A stretch of 64,000 nt of DNA from Hymenobacter rigui (GCF_003944715.1 NZ_RWIT01000020.1:1-64000), one strand, 5' to 3'. Shown: positions 33,557 to 41,703, numbered from the stretch's first letter. The notes: generated by a model from the sequence alone, not told the origin. Program-made: numbers and translations.

Positions 33557-34426
33557 ATGGAAACCAAGCCGTTTTGGGAGGCCGCGTTGTATTCCGTGGA
33601 CCCCTCCCTGCGCTATATGATCTGGCTTTACGAAATGCCCACCTGGCTGCTGGCGCTGCTGATTGTGGGGCTGACCGTTGTTATCTCCCTGTTAGGCTTG
33701 TCTATCACGCACCGTCGGCTGCATTCCAGCCGTATGGCCGCTCTGATTGATAACGGCACCGTAGGCTGGTTTTTCTCGGGCGTCACGGTGCTTTACGGCC
33801 TTACTTTGGGCCTGCTCACGGTGGCTACCTGGCAGAACTACTCCGACGCCTCAGGTATTGCCTCCGAGGAAGCCGCCCAGCTGGCTGTGCTTTACCGCGA
33901 CTTAAGCGGCTACCCCGACAGCGTAAGCCAGCCCCTGCAGCGCGAGCTGCGCGAATACACTGAGTTCATTGTGCAGCAGTCGTGGCCGGCGCAGCGCCGA
34001 GGCATGGCCAACGACGCCGAGCGGGCCGTGCTGACCGATTTCCAGTTGAAGCTGCTGCGTACCAATGTAAACACGTCGGCTCAGCAGGTGCTGCATGGCG
34101 AGGCCATCGAAACCTTTAACCGACTGGTGGAGCTGCGGCGGCAGCGGATCGAAAGCATTGGTAACGGAGTGCCGGGGGTGCTGTGGGCGGTGGTGCTAGT
34201 GGGAGCCCTCGTTACCATTGCGTTTTCTTACTGCTTCGTAGTGGAAAACCTACGCTTCCATGCCCTACTGACGGGTATGCTGGCCCTGATGGTTGGCCTG
34301 ATGATCTTCCTGATTGTGGCCCTCGACCACCCCTACCTCGGCGACGTGAGCGTAACGCCCGACGTGTACCAAGTGGTGCTGGATAAAGTAATGGTACCCC
34401 TCAAAGCCCTGCCCAAAGTGCCGTAA
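33557..34426 (+). CDS. DUF4239 (bestrophin-like) membrane protein
   Basis: A 289-residue inner-membrane protein of the DUF4239 group. Two helices lie near the N-terminus (about 29-51, 68-95; GWFFSGVTVLYGLTLGLLTVATW), then a soluble helical middle (SGIASEEAAQLAVLYRDLSGYP, LREYTEFIVQQSWP) and two C-terminal helices (about 208-255). The pattern TVxxLYxLxLGLL...NY followed by EAxxLxxLYRDL is characteristic. Function is unknown; a channel-like role has been suggested only from remote similarity. It is divergent from the radical SAM gene and ends 50 bp before the Lgt-like gene on the other strand. Confidence 0.87.
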   Translation: METKPFWEAALYSVDPSLRYMIWLYEMPTWLLALLIVGLTVVISLLGLSITHRRLHSSRMAALIDNGTVGWFFSGVTVLYGLTLGLLTVATWQNYSDASGIASEEAAQLAVLYRDLSGYPDSVSQPLQRELREYTEFIVQQSWPAQRRGMANDAERAVLTDFQLKLLRTNVNTSAQQVLHGEAIETFNRLVELRRQRIESIGNGVPGVLWAVVLVGALVTIAFSYCFVVENLRFHALLTGMLALMVGLMIFLIVALDHPYLGDVSVTPDVYQVVLDKVMVPLKALPKVP

Positions 34427-34476
34427 CTGCACCATGGGTCAGATGATGACGCAAAAACGGCCCGGACTACCCCTGG

Positions 34477-35241
34477 TTAGGCATAAGCTTCCTGCGGAGC
34501 CGGCTGCCGCTTACGTATAAATAACCAGACGTAATAACCCAACCCCGCCACACAGGCCCATTGAATGGCCGTGAGGCCCCAACCGGCCGGGGCGGGCGTG
34601 GGTTTGAGAAACTCCACCAGCAGCCGGAACAGCAGGTAGCCTACCATGAAAAACCGGAACCGCCAGCCGTTGGGCAGCGGCCCCCTGCGCTCAGCCAGCC
34701 ACAGCAGCGCCGCCAGCAGCAGCAGCCACAGGATTTCGTAGAGGTTGGTGGGGTGGCGCAGTACACCGTCGCCGAAGTTGATGGCCCAGGGTAAGCTGCT
34801 GGCCGTGCCGAAGGTACCGTCTTCGAGGCCCGAAAGGTGGCAGCCGAGGCGGCCGATGCACATGCCCAGAATGACCGGATATACCATCAAATCACCGCTG
34901 GACGTGGTGACGCCGAGCTGTTTTTTGGTCAGCTCCACGCCTACCAGCCCGCCCAGCAGGCCGCCCACAATGGTTTTGTTGGTGAAGTAGTACAGCCAGC
35001 CGCCGGGCGGATTCGCCAGCAGCTCCGGGTGCTCTAGTAGCCCCAGCACCCGGGAGCCCAACAGCGCCCCGGCCGCGCAGCCTACGAATATCCAGAGACG
35101 GTTTTCCTCCGAAATCGGGTCGTGCGTGCGGCGACGTAGCGCCTGATACACCCTGAAACCAACTGAATAGGCCAACACCTCCAGCAACAAATGCACGGGC
35201 AAGGTTAGCGGCCCTAGCGAAAGATGGACAGGATAAGTCAA
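34477..35241 (-). CDS. Lgt-like prolipoprotein diacylglyceryl transferase family protein
   Basis: An integral membrane protein of about 254 residues with seven or so helices and the Lgt-type features: GSRVLGLLEHPE, KTIVGGLLGGLVGVELTKK (the GGxxGG-type loop), GRLGCHLSGLEDG and HPTNLYEILWLLLLA. The arrangement resembles the HPxxLYE and GRxGN(C) motifs of Lgt, but GRLGCHLSG departs from the usual GRxGNxxN signature, so it may be a paralog with another substrate and not the housekeeping lipoprotein enzyme. The start is unsure: TTG at 35241 avoids coding through the palindromic repeat; an ATG at 35298 would extend it 19 residues. Confidence 0.82.
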   Translation of the reverse strand: MTYPVHLSLGPLTLPVHLLLEVLAYSVGFRVYQALRRRTHDPISEENRLWIFVGCAAGALLGSRVLGLLEHPELLANPPGGWLYYFTNKTIVGGLLGGLVGVELTKKQLGVTTSSGDLMVYPVILGMCIGRLGCHLSGLEDGTFGTASSLPWAINFGDGVLRHPTNLYEILWLLLLAALLWLAERRGPLPNGWRFRFFMVGYLLFRLLVEFLKPTPAPAGWGLTAIQWACVAGLGYYVWLFIRKRQPAPQEAYA

Positions 35242-35242
35242 A

Positions 35243-35396
35243 TCGGTTGCCGGTTGCTGGTGGTCTGTTGTCGGTGGCAATGATACGAAGAACGTCATTC
35301 CCTGGAGCATATCATTCCGAGCAAAGCCGAGGAATGACATGCTTTCGTAAAGCTAATTCGGCTGCTGACTACCAGCACCTAACAACCAGCAACTCA
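35243..35396. repeat. composite palindrome behind the SDR gene
   Basis: Imperfect outer arms 35243-35278 and 35361-35396 (GGTTGCTGGT-type words) enclose TCATTCC...GGAATGA (35312-35338, around GAGCAAAGCCGA). The right arm ends 1 nt before the stop codon of the minus-strand SDR gene at 35398, the same placement as the hairpins at 1601-1703 and 6553-6635. Confidence 0.6.
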
Positions 35397-35397
35397 A

Positions 35398-36423
35398 TTA
35401 CCGCTCGTTGTTTTCCGCTTCGGCTTTGCGGGTGAGGGTGGTGAGCCACGAGTTAGTCGCTTCGGATTCGGCCTCGTAGCCGAAGCGCCGCTCATTGCCG
35501 ACCACGTCGGCGGGGCCGGGCAGGCTGCGGTTGGCCCAGCTGAGCAGGTCGGCGGTGGTACCGGGCAGCAAGCCGTGGAAGAGGGAGAGCAGCTTGGCTG
35601 GCAGCCCCAGAATTACCTCGGCGTCGCCGCGGCGGCAGGCATTCCAGATTTCGCGGCCGGCCCGCTCAGCATCCATCGAAATGGCCGGCAAGGAATCGGC
35701 AATGCTGAACCAGGCGTACTCCTTTTCGTGCTGGCCTTTCAGCGTAGCGTTGCGCGGGCTGCCGGTACGCATCAGACCGGGGCACACAGTGGTTACCTGA
35801 ATACCGTACTGCAGCAGCTCGGCCCGAAAGCCTTCAGAAAGGCCCACCAACGCAAACTTACCGGCGCTGTACGGCACCAGATGCGGCACCGCCACCTTAC
35901 CGCCCACCGAGGCAATATTCACAATACGCCCCTCGCCCCGGCGGCGCATAGCGGGCAATACGGCCTGCATGGCGTGTAGTGGGGCCCAGAAATGCACTTT
36001 CAGGGAATCCTCGTAATCCCGCACTTCCATGTGGTCGAGAGCCCCGACGCTGATGAGGCCGGCGTTGTTGATGAGCACCTCCACCGATCCGAAGCGTTGC
36101 TCCACCTCCGCCACCAGCGTGCGTACCTCGGTGGGTTCCGACAGGTCGCGGGCCAGGGCAAGCACGTCTGCTCCATCGGCGGCCAGTTCCTGGCGGGCCC
36201 GCTCCAGCTCGTCAGCGTCGCGGGCACAGATGGCGACGCGGGCTCCTTCGGCCACGGCCTGCCGGGCCAGAATCAGGCCCAGTCCGCGGGAGCCTCCGGT
36301 AATGAGCACGACTCGTCCGCGCAGGTCGTAGGAACCGCGGCGGTTAGCGTAGAGCGTGGCGGCGAACAGGCCGATGGCACTGGCGGCAGCCACCAGCAGG
36401 GAGTTGCGGGTATCGGATTTCAT
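35398..36423 (-). CDS. membrane-anchored short-chain dehydrogenase/reductase
   Basis: A 341-residue SDR with an N-terminal hydrophobic anchor (about residues 8-25) before the Rossmann domain. Motifs: cofactor loop TGGSRGLG at about 42-49, NNAG near 120, the catalytic Ser in VNIASVGG and YSAGK with the catalytic Tyr/Lys near 186-190. Arg in ICARDADEL suggests NADP(H) preference. The C-terminal 100 residues (LPAKLLSLFHGLLPGTTADLL) are typical of the larger SDRs acting on lipophilic substrates. It is upstream of the Lgt-like gene on the same strand, with the palindrome between them, so joint transcription is possible. Start at ATG 36423. Confidence 0.9.
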   Translation of the reverse strand: MKSDTRNSLLVAAASAIGLFAATLYANRRGSYDLRGRVVLITGGSRGLGLILARQAVAEGARVAICARDADELERARQELAADGADVLALARDLSEPTEVRTLVAEVEQRFGSVEVLINNAGLISVGALDHMEVRDYEDSLKVHFWAPLHAMQAVLPAMRRRGEGRIVNIASVGGKVAVPHLVPYSAGKFALVGLSEGFRAELLQYGIQVTTVCPGLMRTGSPRNATLKGQHEKEYAWFSIADSLPAISMDAERAGREIWNACRRGDAEVILGLPAKLLSLFHGLLPGTTADLLSWANRSLPGPADVVGNERRFGYEAESEATNSWLTTLTRKAEAENNER

Positions 36424-36642
36424 CGGGCAGAAAAAACAGGGAACAGGATATGCGTTGTAAGCAAATCGGGCGGAAAGGTTACGCACTATATCTGGTGGCG
36501 CGCATATTTTTGCGGGGCCTGGGGAATAGATTCAGACGTTTCGGCGTTGTGGCAGTCGACTTCGCCAAAACTGGCACCATCTTTACTGATGCATTTACGG
36601 TCCGGCACCCGTTTTCCCGGCTCGTTTCTTGTTGACTTTTCT

Positions 36643-37098
36643 ATGAAAATTTCCCTTCTGACGGCTGTACTGGCCCTGACCGGCTCTTCGGCAGTCTTCG
36701 CTCAAACCACTCCTGCCCGACCAAAGCCAGCGGCCACCGCTACCCGGCCGGCAGCTCCTGCCCTGAATGAGCAGCAGGTTACCGCCCGCGCCAACGCCCT
36801 CACCGACAACATGCAAAAGGCCCTGGGGCTGAATCCACAGCAGGTAGAAAAGGTGCGGCAAATCAACCTGATCAGTGTGCGGGGAGTGGAAACAGCCCGC
36901 CAGAAATACCGCCAGGACGTGCGCAAAATGGCCGCCGTAGTGGATGACATTGGCCAGTCGCGCCTGGAAATGCTGAAGGAAACCCTCACTGCCGCGCAGT
37001 TTGATAAATACCAGCGCAAACGGGAGGAGAAAATGGGCGTTCCAAGCACGCAGGGTGTGCAGGGCAATGTCGTTCCCGGTCTGCCGGGTGGCGAATAA
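36643..37098 (+). CDS. small exported protein, Spy/CpxP-like fold suspected
   Basis: A 151-residue protein with a signal peptide (LLTAVLALTGSSAVFAQ), an alanine/proline linker and a helical core (ALTDNMQKALGLNPQQVEKVRQI, ETLTAAQFDKYQRKREEK). The LNxxQ and LTxxQFxKY words are reminiscent of periplasmic LTxxQ proteins such as Spy/CpxP, which bind unfolded proteins, but homology is weak and the similarity is by pattern only. The frame extends far upstream without homology; the ATG at 36643 opens the signal peptide. A hairpin follows. Confidence 0.75.
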   Translation: MKISLLTAVLALTGSSAVFAQTTPARPKPAATATRPAAPALNEQQVTARANALTDNMQKALGLNPQQVEKVRQINLISVRGVETARQKYRQDVRKMAAVVDDIGQSRLEMLKETLTAAQFDKYQRKREEKMGVPSTQGVQGNVVPGLPGGE

Positions 37099-37122
37099 TC
37101 TCCCGGATTTTCTACCGCAGCT

Positions 37123-37170
37123 AATGGCCCTGCCCCACAACAACAGGTTGTGTGAGCAGGGCCATTGTTG
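37123..37170 (+). terminator. hairpin after the small exported protein gene
   Basis: AATGGCCCTGC pairs with GCAGGGCCATT, with a secondary CACAAC/GTTGTG pairing in the loop. It is followed by GTTGCAT, a weak T-run, so termination strength is uncertain. Confidence 0.65.
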
Positions 37171-37201
37171 CATAAAACATGGTATGCCCTGCCCTACTGA
37201 T

Positions 37202-37292
37202 TGTACAGAAAGAAGTCCTGCGTGAACTATCGATATTTTTTTTAACTCTATACCTTGCATTACATAGTAGTGTATTATACATTGTAGCTACA
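37202..37292 (+). promoter_or_regulatory. TACA/TGTA array (BlaI/MecI-like operator) with promoter element
   Basis: Between a TACCTTGC -7-like element (37251-37258) and the start codon, five TACA/TGTA words occur in 32 bp: TACA 37261, TGTA 37271, TACA 37278, TGTA 37283, TACA 37289. They include the exact TACA-T-TGTA and TGTA-TTA-TACA palindromes; another TGTACA lies at 37202-37207. BlaI/MecI repressors of beta-lactamase genes bind TACA-N-TGTA sites, and the gene behind is a serine beta-lactamase-fold hydrolase. No blaI gene is in the window. Confidence 0.5.
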
Positions 37293-37319
37293 TATTCAGC
37301 ACTGCTACTCTCCTATTGT

Positions 37320-38978
37320 ATGAAAAGCTGCCTGTTTGCCCTGCTTGTATTGATTGTTAGCCCAGCCTTTGCCCAAAAAGCGGCAGTTCCAGAAGCGCGT
37401 CTGCTCCCCTTGCTCGATAGTGCGGGCGTTCCGGGAGTCAGCATGGCGGTCATCAGCCAGAAAGGTGTGGTGTGGGCGAAAGGGCTGGGCGTGCGGGAAG
37501 CAGGCAAACCGCAGCCGGTAGATGCGCAGACCGTATTTTCCGCTGCTTCACTGAGCAAGCCGGTTTTTGCCTATCTGGTGCTCAAGCTGGTGGATGCGGG
37601 CAAGCTGAACCTAGACAAGCCCTTGTACCAGTATGTGCCGTATCGGGCCCTGGAGCACGATGCCCGCGGCCGGCGCATCACGGCCCGCATGGTACTTACG
37701 CACCAATCAGGCCTGCCCAACTGGCGCAACGGGCAGCTGAATTTCATTGCTGATCCGGGTCAGCGCTTCAGCTATTCCGGCGAAGGGTTTGTGTACCTGC
37801 AGGGCGTGGTGATGACCGTTATGGGCAAAAACCTGGAGGAGTTGGCGCAGCAGTACGTGTTTCAGCCGCTGGGAATGAGCCGCAGTAGCTACCAGTGGCA
37901 GCCCGCTTTTGAGGCAAACCACGCCTCGCCCCACAACCGTTTCGGCGAGGTAACTCCCCTCACCCGCTTCACCGAGCCCAATGCGGCCTACTCCCTGCAA
38001 ACCACGGCGGCCGACTACGGCCGGTTTCTGGTGGCCCTGCTGAACGGGCAGGGGTTGCAGCCGGCCACTGCACAGGCCCTGTTCACGCCCCAGGTAGCCA
38101 CCGGCCGCACCCTGCACGATACCACCCAGGCATCAACGGTTATCGGGTGGGGGCTAGGTGTAGGGCTAGCGCAGAAGCCTCATGCCCAAGCCTTCTGGCA
38201 CTGGGGCGACAATGGCGACTTCCGATGCTTTGCCTACGTGTCGCGCACTCGTGGGCAGGGCATGGTATATTTCACGAATAGCCGGGCGGGACTAAGCCTG
38301 CTGGCCGCTTTGCCGGCCCGGGTGCTGGGCCAATCGGTACGGCCCGTGGCCGATTTTCTGCAGTACGACGCCTACCAGAGTCCACCCGTGCAGGTAAGCC
38401 GCCGCGTGCTGAAAGTGGGCCCGGAAGCCGCCGCCGGGCCATTTCTGAAGCCAACAGCCGCGCCGCAGCTGGCCGAAGTCGATGTGCTGGATATAGCCGA
38501 ACACCTCACCGAATACCAACACCCGGCGCAAGCCAACGCCTTGCTGGCATTGGGCACCGCAGCCTACCCCAACTCAGCCGCTATGGTGCGGGCCAGCGCC
38601 TACGGGACCCTGAAGCAGGGCAACTACCCGGCCGCCACCGCGGCGCTCCGCCGCTACCTAGCCATGCAGCCCACCGATGCGACTGCCGCCCACCTGCTGG
38701 CCCAACTCACCACCCCCGACCAGGGAAACGTCACGCTGCGGGTACCGGGCTTTGCAGATGCCCGACTGGTTACGCTGGCCGGCAGCTTCAACGCGTGGCA
38801 GCCACTTTATACCTTGTTTCGGAAGGAAGGGAGCCAGTGGCGCTGCACGCTGCCGCTGGCCAAGGGCCGCTACACCTACCGCCTCGTGGTGGATGGCCGC
38901 TGGCAGCCCGACCCGTCCAACCCCAACACCGAGCAGGACAGCAATGGCAACACCAACTCGGTGTTAGTGGTAGAATAG
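37320..38978 (+). CDS. serine hydrolase (class C beta-lactamase fold) fused to a CBM48-type domain
   Basis: A 552-residue exported protein with a signal peptide (LFALLVLIVSPAFAQ). The catalytic domain (about 24-350) has Ser77-x-x-Lys80 in AASLSKPVF, the second motif as Tyr152-Ser-Gly in RFSYSGEGF (Asn is commoner at the third position), and HWGDNGDF for the third. A helical, TPR-like spacer (about 390-465; EYQHPAQANALLALGTAAYPNSAAM) leads to a C-terminal AMPK-type glycogen-binding/CBM48 domain (about 470-552; AGSFNAWQP, YTYRLVVDGRWQPDPSNP). Relatives are esterases or D-peptidases. The glucan-binding tail suggests action at an alpha-glucan surface. Ends 23 bp from the convergent transporter gene. 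Confidence 0.9.
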   Translation: MKSCLFALLVLIVSPAFAQKAAVPEARLLPLLDSAGVPGVSMAVISQKGVVWAKGLGVREAGKPQPVDAQTVFSAASLSKPVFAYLVLKLVDAGKLNLDKPLYQYVPYRALEHDARGRRITARMVLTHQSGLPNWRNGQLNFIADPGQRFSYSGEGFVYLQGVVMTVMGKNLEELAQQYVFQPLGMSRSSYQWQPAFEANHASPHNRFGEVTPLTRFTEPNAAYSLQTTAADYGRFLVALLNGQGLQPATAQALFTPQVATGRTLHDTTQASTVIGWGLGVGLAQKPHAQAFWHWGDNGDFRCFAYVSRTRGQGMVYFTNSRAGLSLLAALPARVLGQSVRPVADFLQYDAYQSPPVQVSRRVLKVGPEAAAGPFLKPTAAPQLAEVDVLDIAEHLTEYQHPAQANALLALGTAAYPNSAAMVRASAYGTLKQGNYPAATAALRRYLAMQPTDATAAHLLAQLTTPDQGNVTLRVPGFADARLVTLAGSFNAWQPLYTLFRKEGSQWRCTLPLAKGRYTYRLVVDGRWQPDPSNPNTEQDSNGNTNSVLVVE

Positions 38979-39001
38979 CCGCAGCCGGCCAATGCGGGCC
39001 G

Positions 39002-39772
39002 TCAGCCCTGAACCATCTGCCAGCCCAGCTTCACAATAAACGCACTAACCACGACCAGAAACAGCCCGCGCACGAAGCCGGTGCCGTGGCGCAGGGCCAG
39101 GTGCGCGCCCAGCGTGGAGCCGATGATGTTGCTGACGGCCATCGGCAGGGCCACGGCCCACAAAATCTGGCCGGTATAGGCGAAGTAGGCCAGGGCCGCC
39201 AGGTTGGTGGCAATGTTTACCAGCTTGGCCGAGGCCGAGGACGTGATAAAATCAAAGCCGAACAGCCCTACAAAGGCAAACAGCAGAAACGAGCCGGTTC
39301 CGGGCCCAAAAAATCCGTCGTAAAACCCGATGACCATGCCCACCAGCGCGCCGTACAGCGGCTCGCGCCGGGGCGGCAGCTTGGGCGCGTGCAGGGAGCC
39401 AAAATCCTTGCGCCAGAAGGTGTACACGGCAATAACCACCAGCAGGCCCAGCACCAGCTTCGGCAGCAGCTCCTGCGGCAGCTGGCTCACCACCCGCGCC
39501 CCCAGAAACGAGAATACCCCCGCTACCCCGGCCGCCGGGGCCACCGCCCGCCACTGAATGGGCACTTGCCCGGCGTAGCGCCGGAAAGCCGCTGCCGTGC
39601 CCATCAGCGAGGATACCTTGCCGGTTCCCAGAATAGTGGGTGTGGGCACGCCCTTCAGCAGCAGCAGCATGGCCGGCAGCTGAATAAGGCCGCCGCCACC
39701 CACAATGGCATCCACCAAACCCGCCAGAAACGCCGCCCCGCAAACCAGAGCCAGAGTAAATGCTGAAATCAT
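39002..39772 (-). CDS. TSUP family (TauE/SafE) membrane transporter
   Basis: A 256-residue inner-membrane permease with about eight helices. The first TSUP repeat shows FLAGLVDAIVGGGGLIQLPAMLLL with GTGKVSSLMG; the second shows GFYDGFFGPGTGSFLLF with LVNIATNLAALAYF. This inverted duplication is the family hallmark. Members move sulfite, sulfoacetate or other organosulfur anions and the substrate cannot be assigned here. The ATG at 39772 is used; the nine upstream codons are unlikely. Divergent from the acetyltransferase gene. Confidence 0.92.
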   Translation of the reverse strand: MISAFTLALVCGAAFLAGLVDAIVGGGGLIQLPAMLLLLKGVPTPTILGTGKVSSLMGTAAAFRRYAGQVPIQWRAVAPAAGVAGVFSFLGARVVSQLPQELLPKLVLGLLVVIAVYTFWRKDFGSLHAPKLPPRREPLYGALVGMVIGFYDGFFGPGTGSFLLFAFVGLFGFDFITSSASAKLVNIATNLAALAYFAYTGQILWAVALPMAVSNIIGSTLGAHLALRHGTGFVRGLFLVVVSAFIVKLGWQMVQG

Positions 39773-39837
39773 AAGCCGCGAAGGTACACCGCGGACCATC
39801 CAAAACCACCTACTTTTAAGCCCTTACCCTCCTGCTT

Positions 39838-40485
39838 ATGACTGGTCCCGACCCAGCTACCCTGCACCCGCTGCCCCACCACCGCAAGCTGGTATTTCTG
39901 AAGAACCGCATCACCCGCCCCACCATCGAAGTAGGCGACTACACCTACTATGATGACCTGGACGACCCGGCTAACTTCGAGCGGAACGTGCTCTACCACT
40001 TCGATTTCATTGGTGACCGGCTCATCATTGGCCGGTTCTGCGCCTTGGCGTCGGGGGTGAAGTTCATCATGAACGGGGGCAACCACGAAACGGCTCCGGT
40101 TTCCACCTTCCCGTTCGCCATTTTCGGGGGCGGCTGGGAAGCGGCCATGCAGGGGCAGACGGTGGCGGAGAAGTATCCTTCCCGCGGCGACACGGTAGTC
40201 GGCCACGACGTGTGGATTGGGCACGAGGCCACCATCATGCCGGGCGTGCATATCGGCAATGGGGCCGTGGTGGCAACCAAAGCGGTTGTAACGCGAAACG
40301 TGCCCGCCTACGCCGTGGTAGCCGGCAACCCGGCCCAGGTGGTGCGCTACCGCTTCGATGAAGACACCATTGCTAGGCTGGAAAAGCTGGCGTGGTGGCA
40401 CTGGCCGGCCGACAAAATCACCCGTCATCTGGCCCGGCTCAGCGCTTCCCCACCCAACCTCGACGCCCTGGAACAGGCCCTGTAG
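39838..40485 (+). CDS. CatB-related (Vat-type) O-acetyltransferase
   Basis: A 215-residue acetyl-CoA-dependent transferase of the left-handed beta-helix, xenobiotic acetyltransferase (XAT) group. Early residues hold VGDYTYYDD, the middle IGRFCALASGVKFIMNGGNHE (the His of NHE is the likely base), and the hexapeptide stretch VVGHDVWIGHEATIMPGVHIGNGAVVATKAVVT, then VVAGNPAQVVRYRF. Relatives acetylate streptogramins, chloramphenicol or sugars, but chromosomal Bacteroidota members often have unknown acceptors, so resistance should not be assumed. It acts as a trimer in the cytosol. Confidence 0.92.
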   Translation: MTGPDPATLHPLPHHRKLVFLKNRITRPTIEVGDYTYYDDLDDPANFERNVLYHFDFIGDRLIIGRFCALASGVKFIMNGGNHETAPVSTFPFAIFGGGWEAAMQGQTVAEKYPSRGDTVVGHDVWIGHEATIMPGVHIGNGAVVATKAVVTRNVPAYAVVAGNPAQVVRYRFDEDTIARLEKLAWWHWPADKITRHLARLSASPPNLDALEQAL

Positions 40486-40571
40486 CCGCCGGCGCACCTG
40501 TCCGACCGGGGGCATAAGCCGTTGTTGAGGCCCGGCTAAACTAACTGCGTCGTTCGGTGGTTATAGACGCT

Positions 40572-41636
40572 ATGAATTCCACTGACTCAACTTCCCCGAC
40601 TATACAACTCAGCGTGCTCGACCAGTCGCCGGTGCCGCTGGGGCGCACCCCGCGCGAAGCTTTGCAGCACACCGTGGAGCTGGCCCGCCTGACAGACCGC
40701 CTGGGCTTCACCCGTTTCTGGGTGTCGGAGCACCACAACACCCGCACGCTGGCCGGCTCCTCGCCGGAGGTGCTGCTGGCCCGCCTCGGGGCCGAAACCC
40801 AGCGCATCCGGCTGGGCTCGGGCGGCGTGATGCTGCCTCACTACGCCCCGCTGAAGGTGGCCGAGAACTTCCGCCTGCTCGAAGCCCTCTACCCCGGCCG
40901 CATCGACCTGGGCATCGGCCGTGCCCCCGGCACCGACCGGATTACGGCCCACGCCCTTAACCCCCACAACCAGTTCCGCGACGAGGACTTTGCCGAGCAG
41001 CTCATGGATCTGCGGGCTTTTCTGCGGGATGAGGTGGTGGAAGACACCATTCATGCCCGTGTAAAGGCTGCCCCGTTTGTGGATACCGTGCCGGAAATGT
41101 GGCTGCTGAGCTCCAGCGGCCAGAGTGGCCTGTTTGCGGCCCACGTGGGCGCGGCCTTCAGCTTCGCCCACTTCATCAATCCCAACGGCGGCCCCCGCAT
41201 GGTGCAGACCTACCGGGAGCGGTTCCGGCCCTCGCCCGAACTGGCCGCGCCCCAGGCCAGCGTGGCCACCTTTGTAGTGTGCGCCGACACGGCCGCCCAC
41301 GCCCAAGCCCTGGCCGATAATCTGGCTTTGCAGATGCTGAAGCTGGAAACCGGCCAGTTTACACCCATTGAGGCGGTAGAAACGGTAAACGTGCGCCACC
41401 TCTCCGCCGATTTGCAGGCCCGCCTGGCTTACCACCACACCCGCATCGTGAGCGGCACTCCCGATAAGGTGAAAGCCGAGCTGGAAGCCCTGGCCGCCGC
41501 CTACGGCGTGGATGAAGTAGTAGCCGTGACTATCACCCACGACTACGACGACCGGCTCCGCTCCTATGAGCTGCTGGCCGATGCCTTTGCCCTGCCTAAC
41601 CACTCGACCCCGCGCTCTGTAGCCCAGTTCGTGTAA
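40572..41636 (+). CDS. LLM class flavin-dependent oxidoreductase
   Basis: A 354-residue luciferase-like monooxygenase family protein. Opening with LSVLDQSPVPLGRTPREAL, it continues FTRFWVSEHHNTRTLAGSSPEV and IRLGSGGVMLPHYAPLKVAENFR, then GRIDLGIGRAPGTD; these are diagnostic of the group often annotated MsnO8-like. The bound cofactor is FMN; the substrate is unknown. The ATG at 40572 matches the family start; the alternative GTG in frame is 15 nt upstream. It is followed by a good terminator. Confidence 0.93.
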   Translation: MNSTDSTSPTIQLSVLDQSPVPLGRTPREALQHTVELARLTDRLGFTRFWVSEHHNTRTLAGSSPEVLLARLGAETQRIRLGSGGVMLPHYAPLKVAENFRLLEALYPGRIDLGIGRAPGTDRITAHALNPHNQFRDEDFAEQLMDLRAFLRDEVVEDTIHARVKAAPFVDTVPEMWLLSSSGQSGLFAAHVGAAFSFAHFINPNGGPRMVQTYRERFRPSPELAAPQASVATFVVCADTAAHAQALADNLALQMLKLETGQFTPIEAVETVNVRHLSADLQARLAYHHTRIVSGTPDKVKAELEALAAAYGVDEVVAVTITHDYDDRLRSYELLADAFALPNHSTPRSVAQFV

Positions 41637-41670
41637 AGCAGTCCTAGCAGCTGCATTCTTATCCTGCTTA

Positions 41671-41703
41671 ACACCCCGGCCCATCAGCCGGGGTGTTTTT
41701 TTA
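41671..41703 (+). terminator. intrinsic terminator after the LLM oxidoreductase gene
   Basis: ACACCCCGGC-CCATCA-GCCGGGGTGT followed by TTTTTTT, a 10-bp GC-rich stem with a strong T-run. Confidence 0.93.

Noticed and set aside
39838..40485. Chloramphenicol or streptogramin resistance gene
   Set aside because: The fold is of the xenobiotic acetyltransferase group, but chromosomal members often have other acceptors and no resistance context is present.
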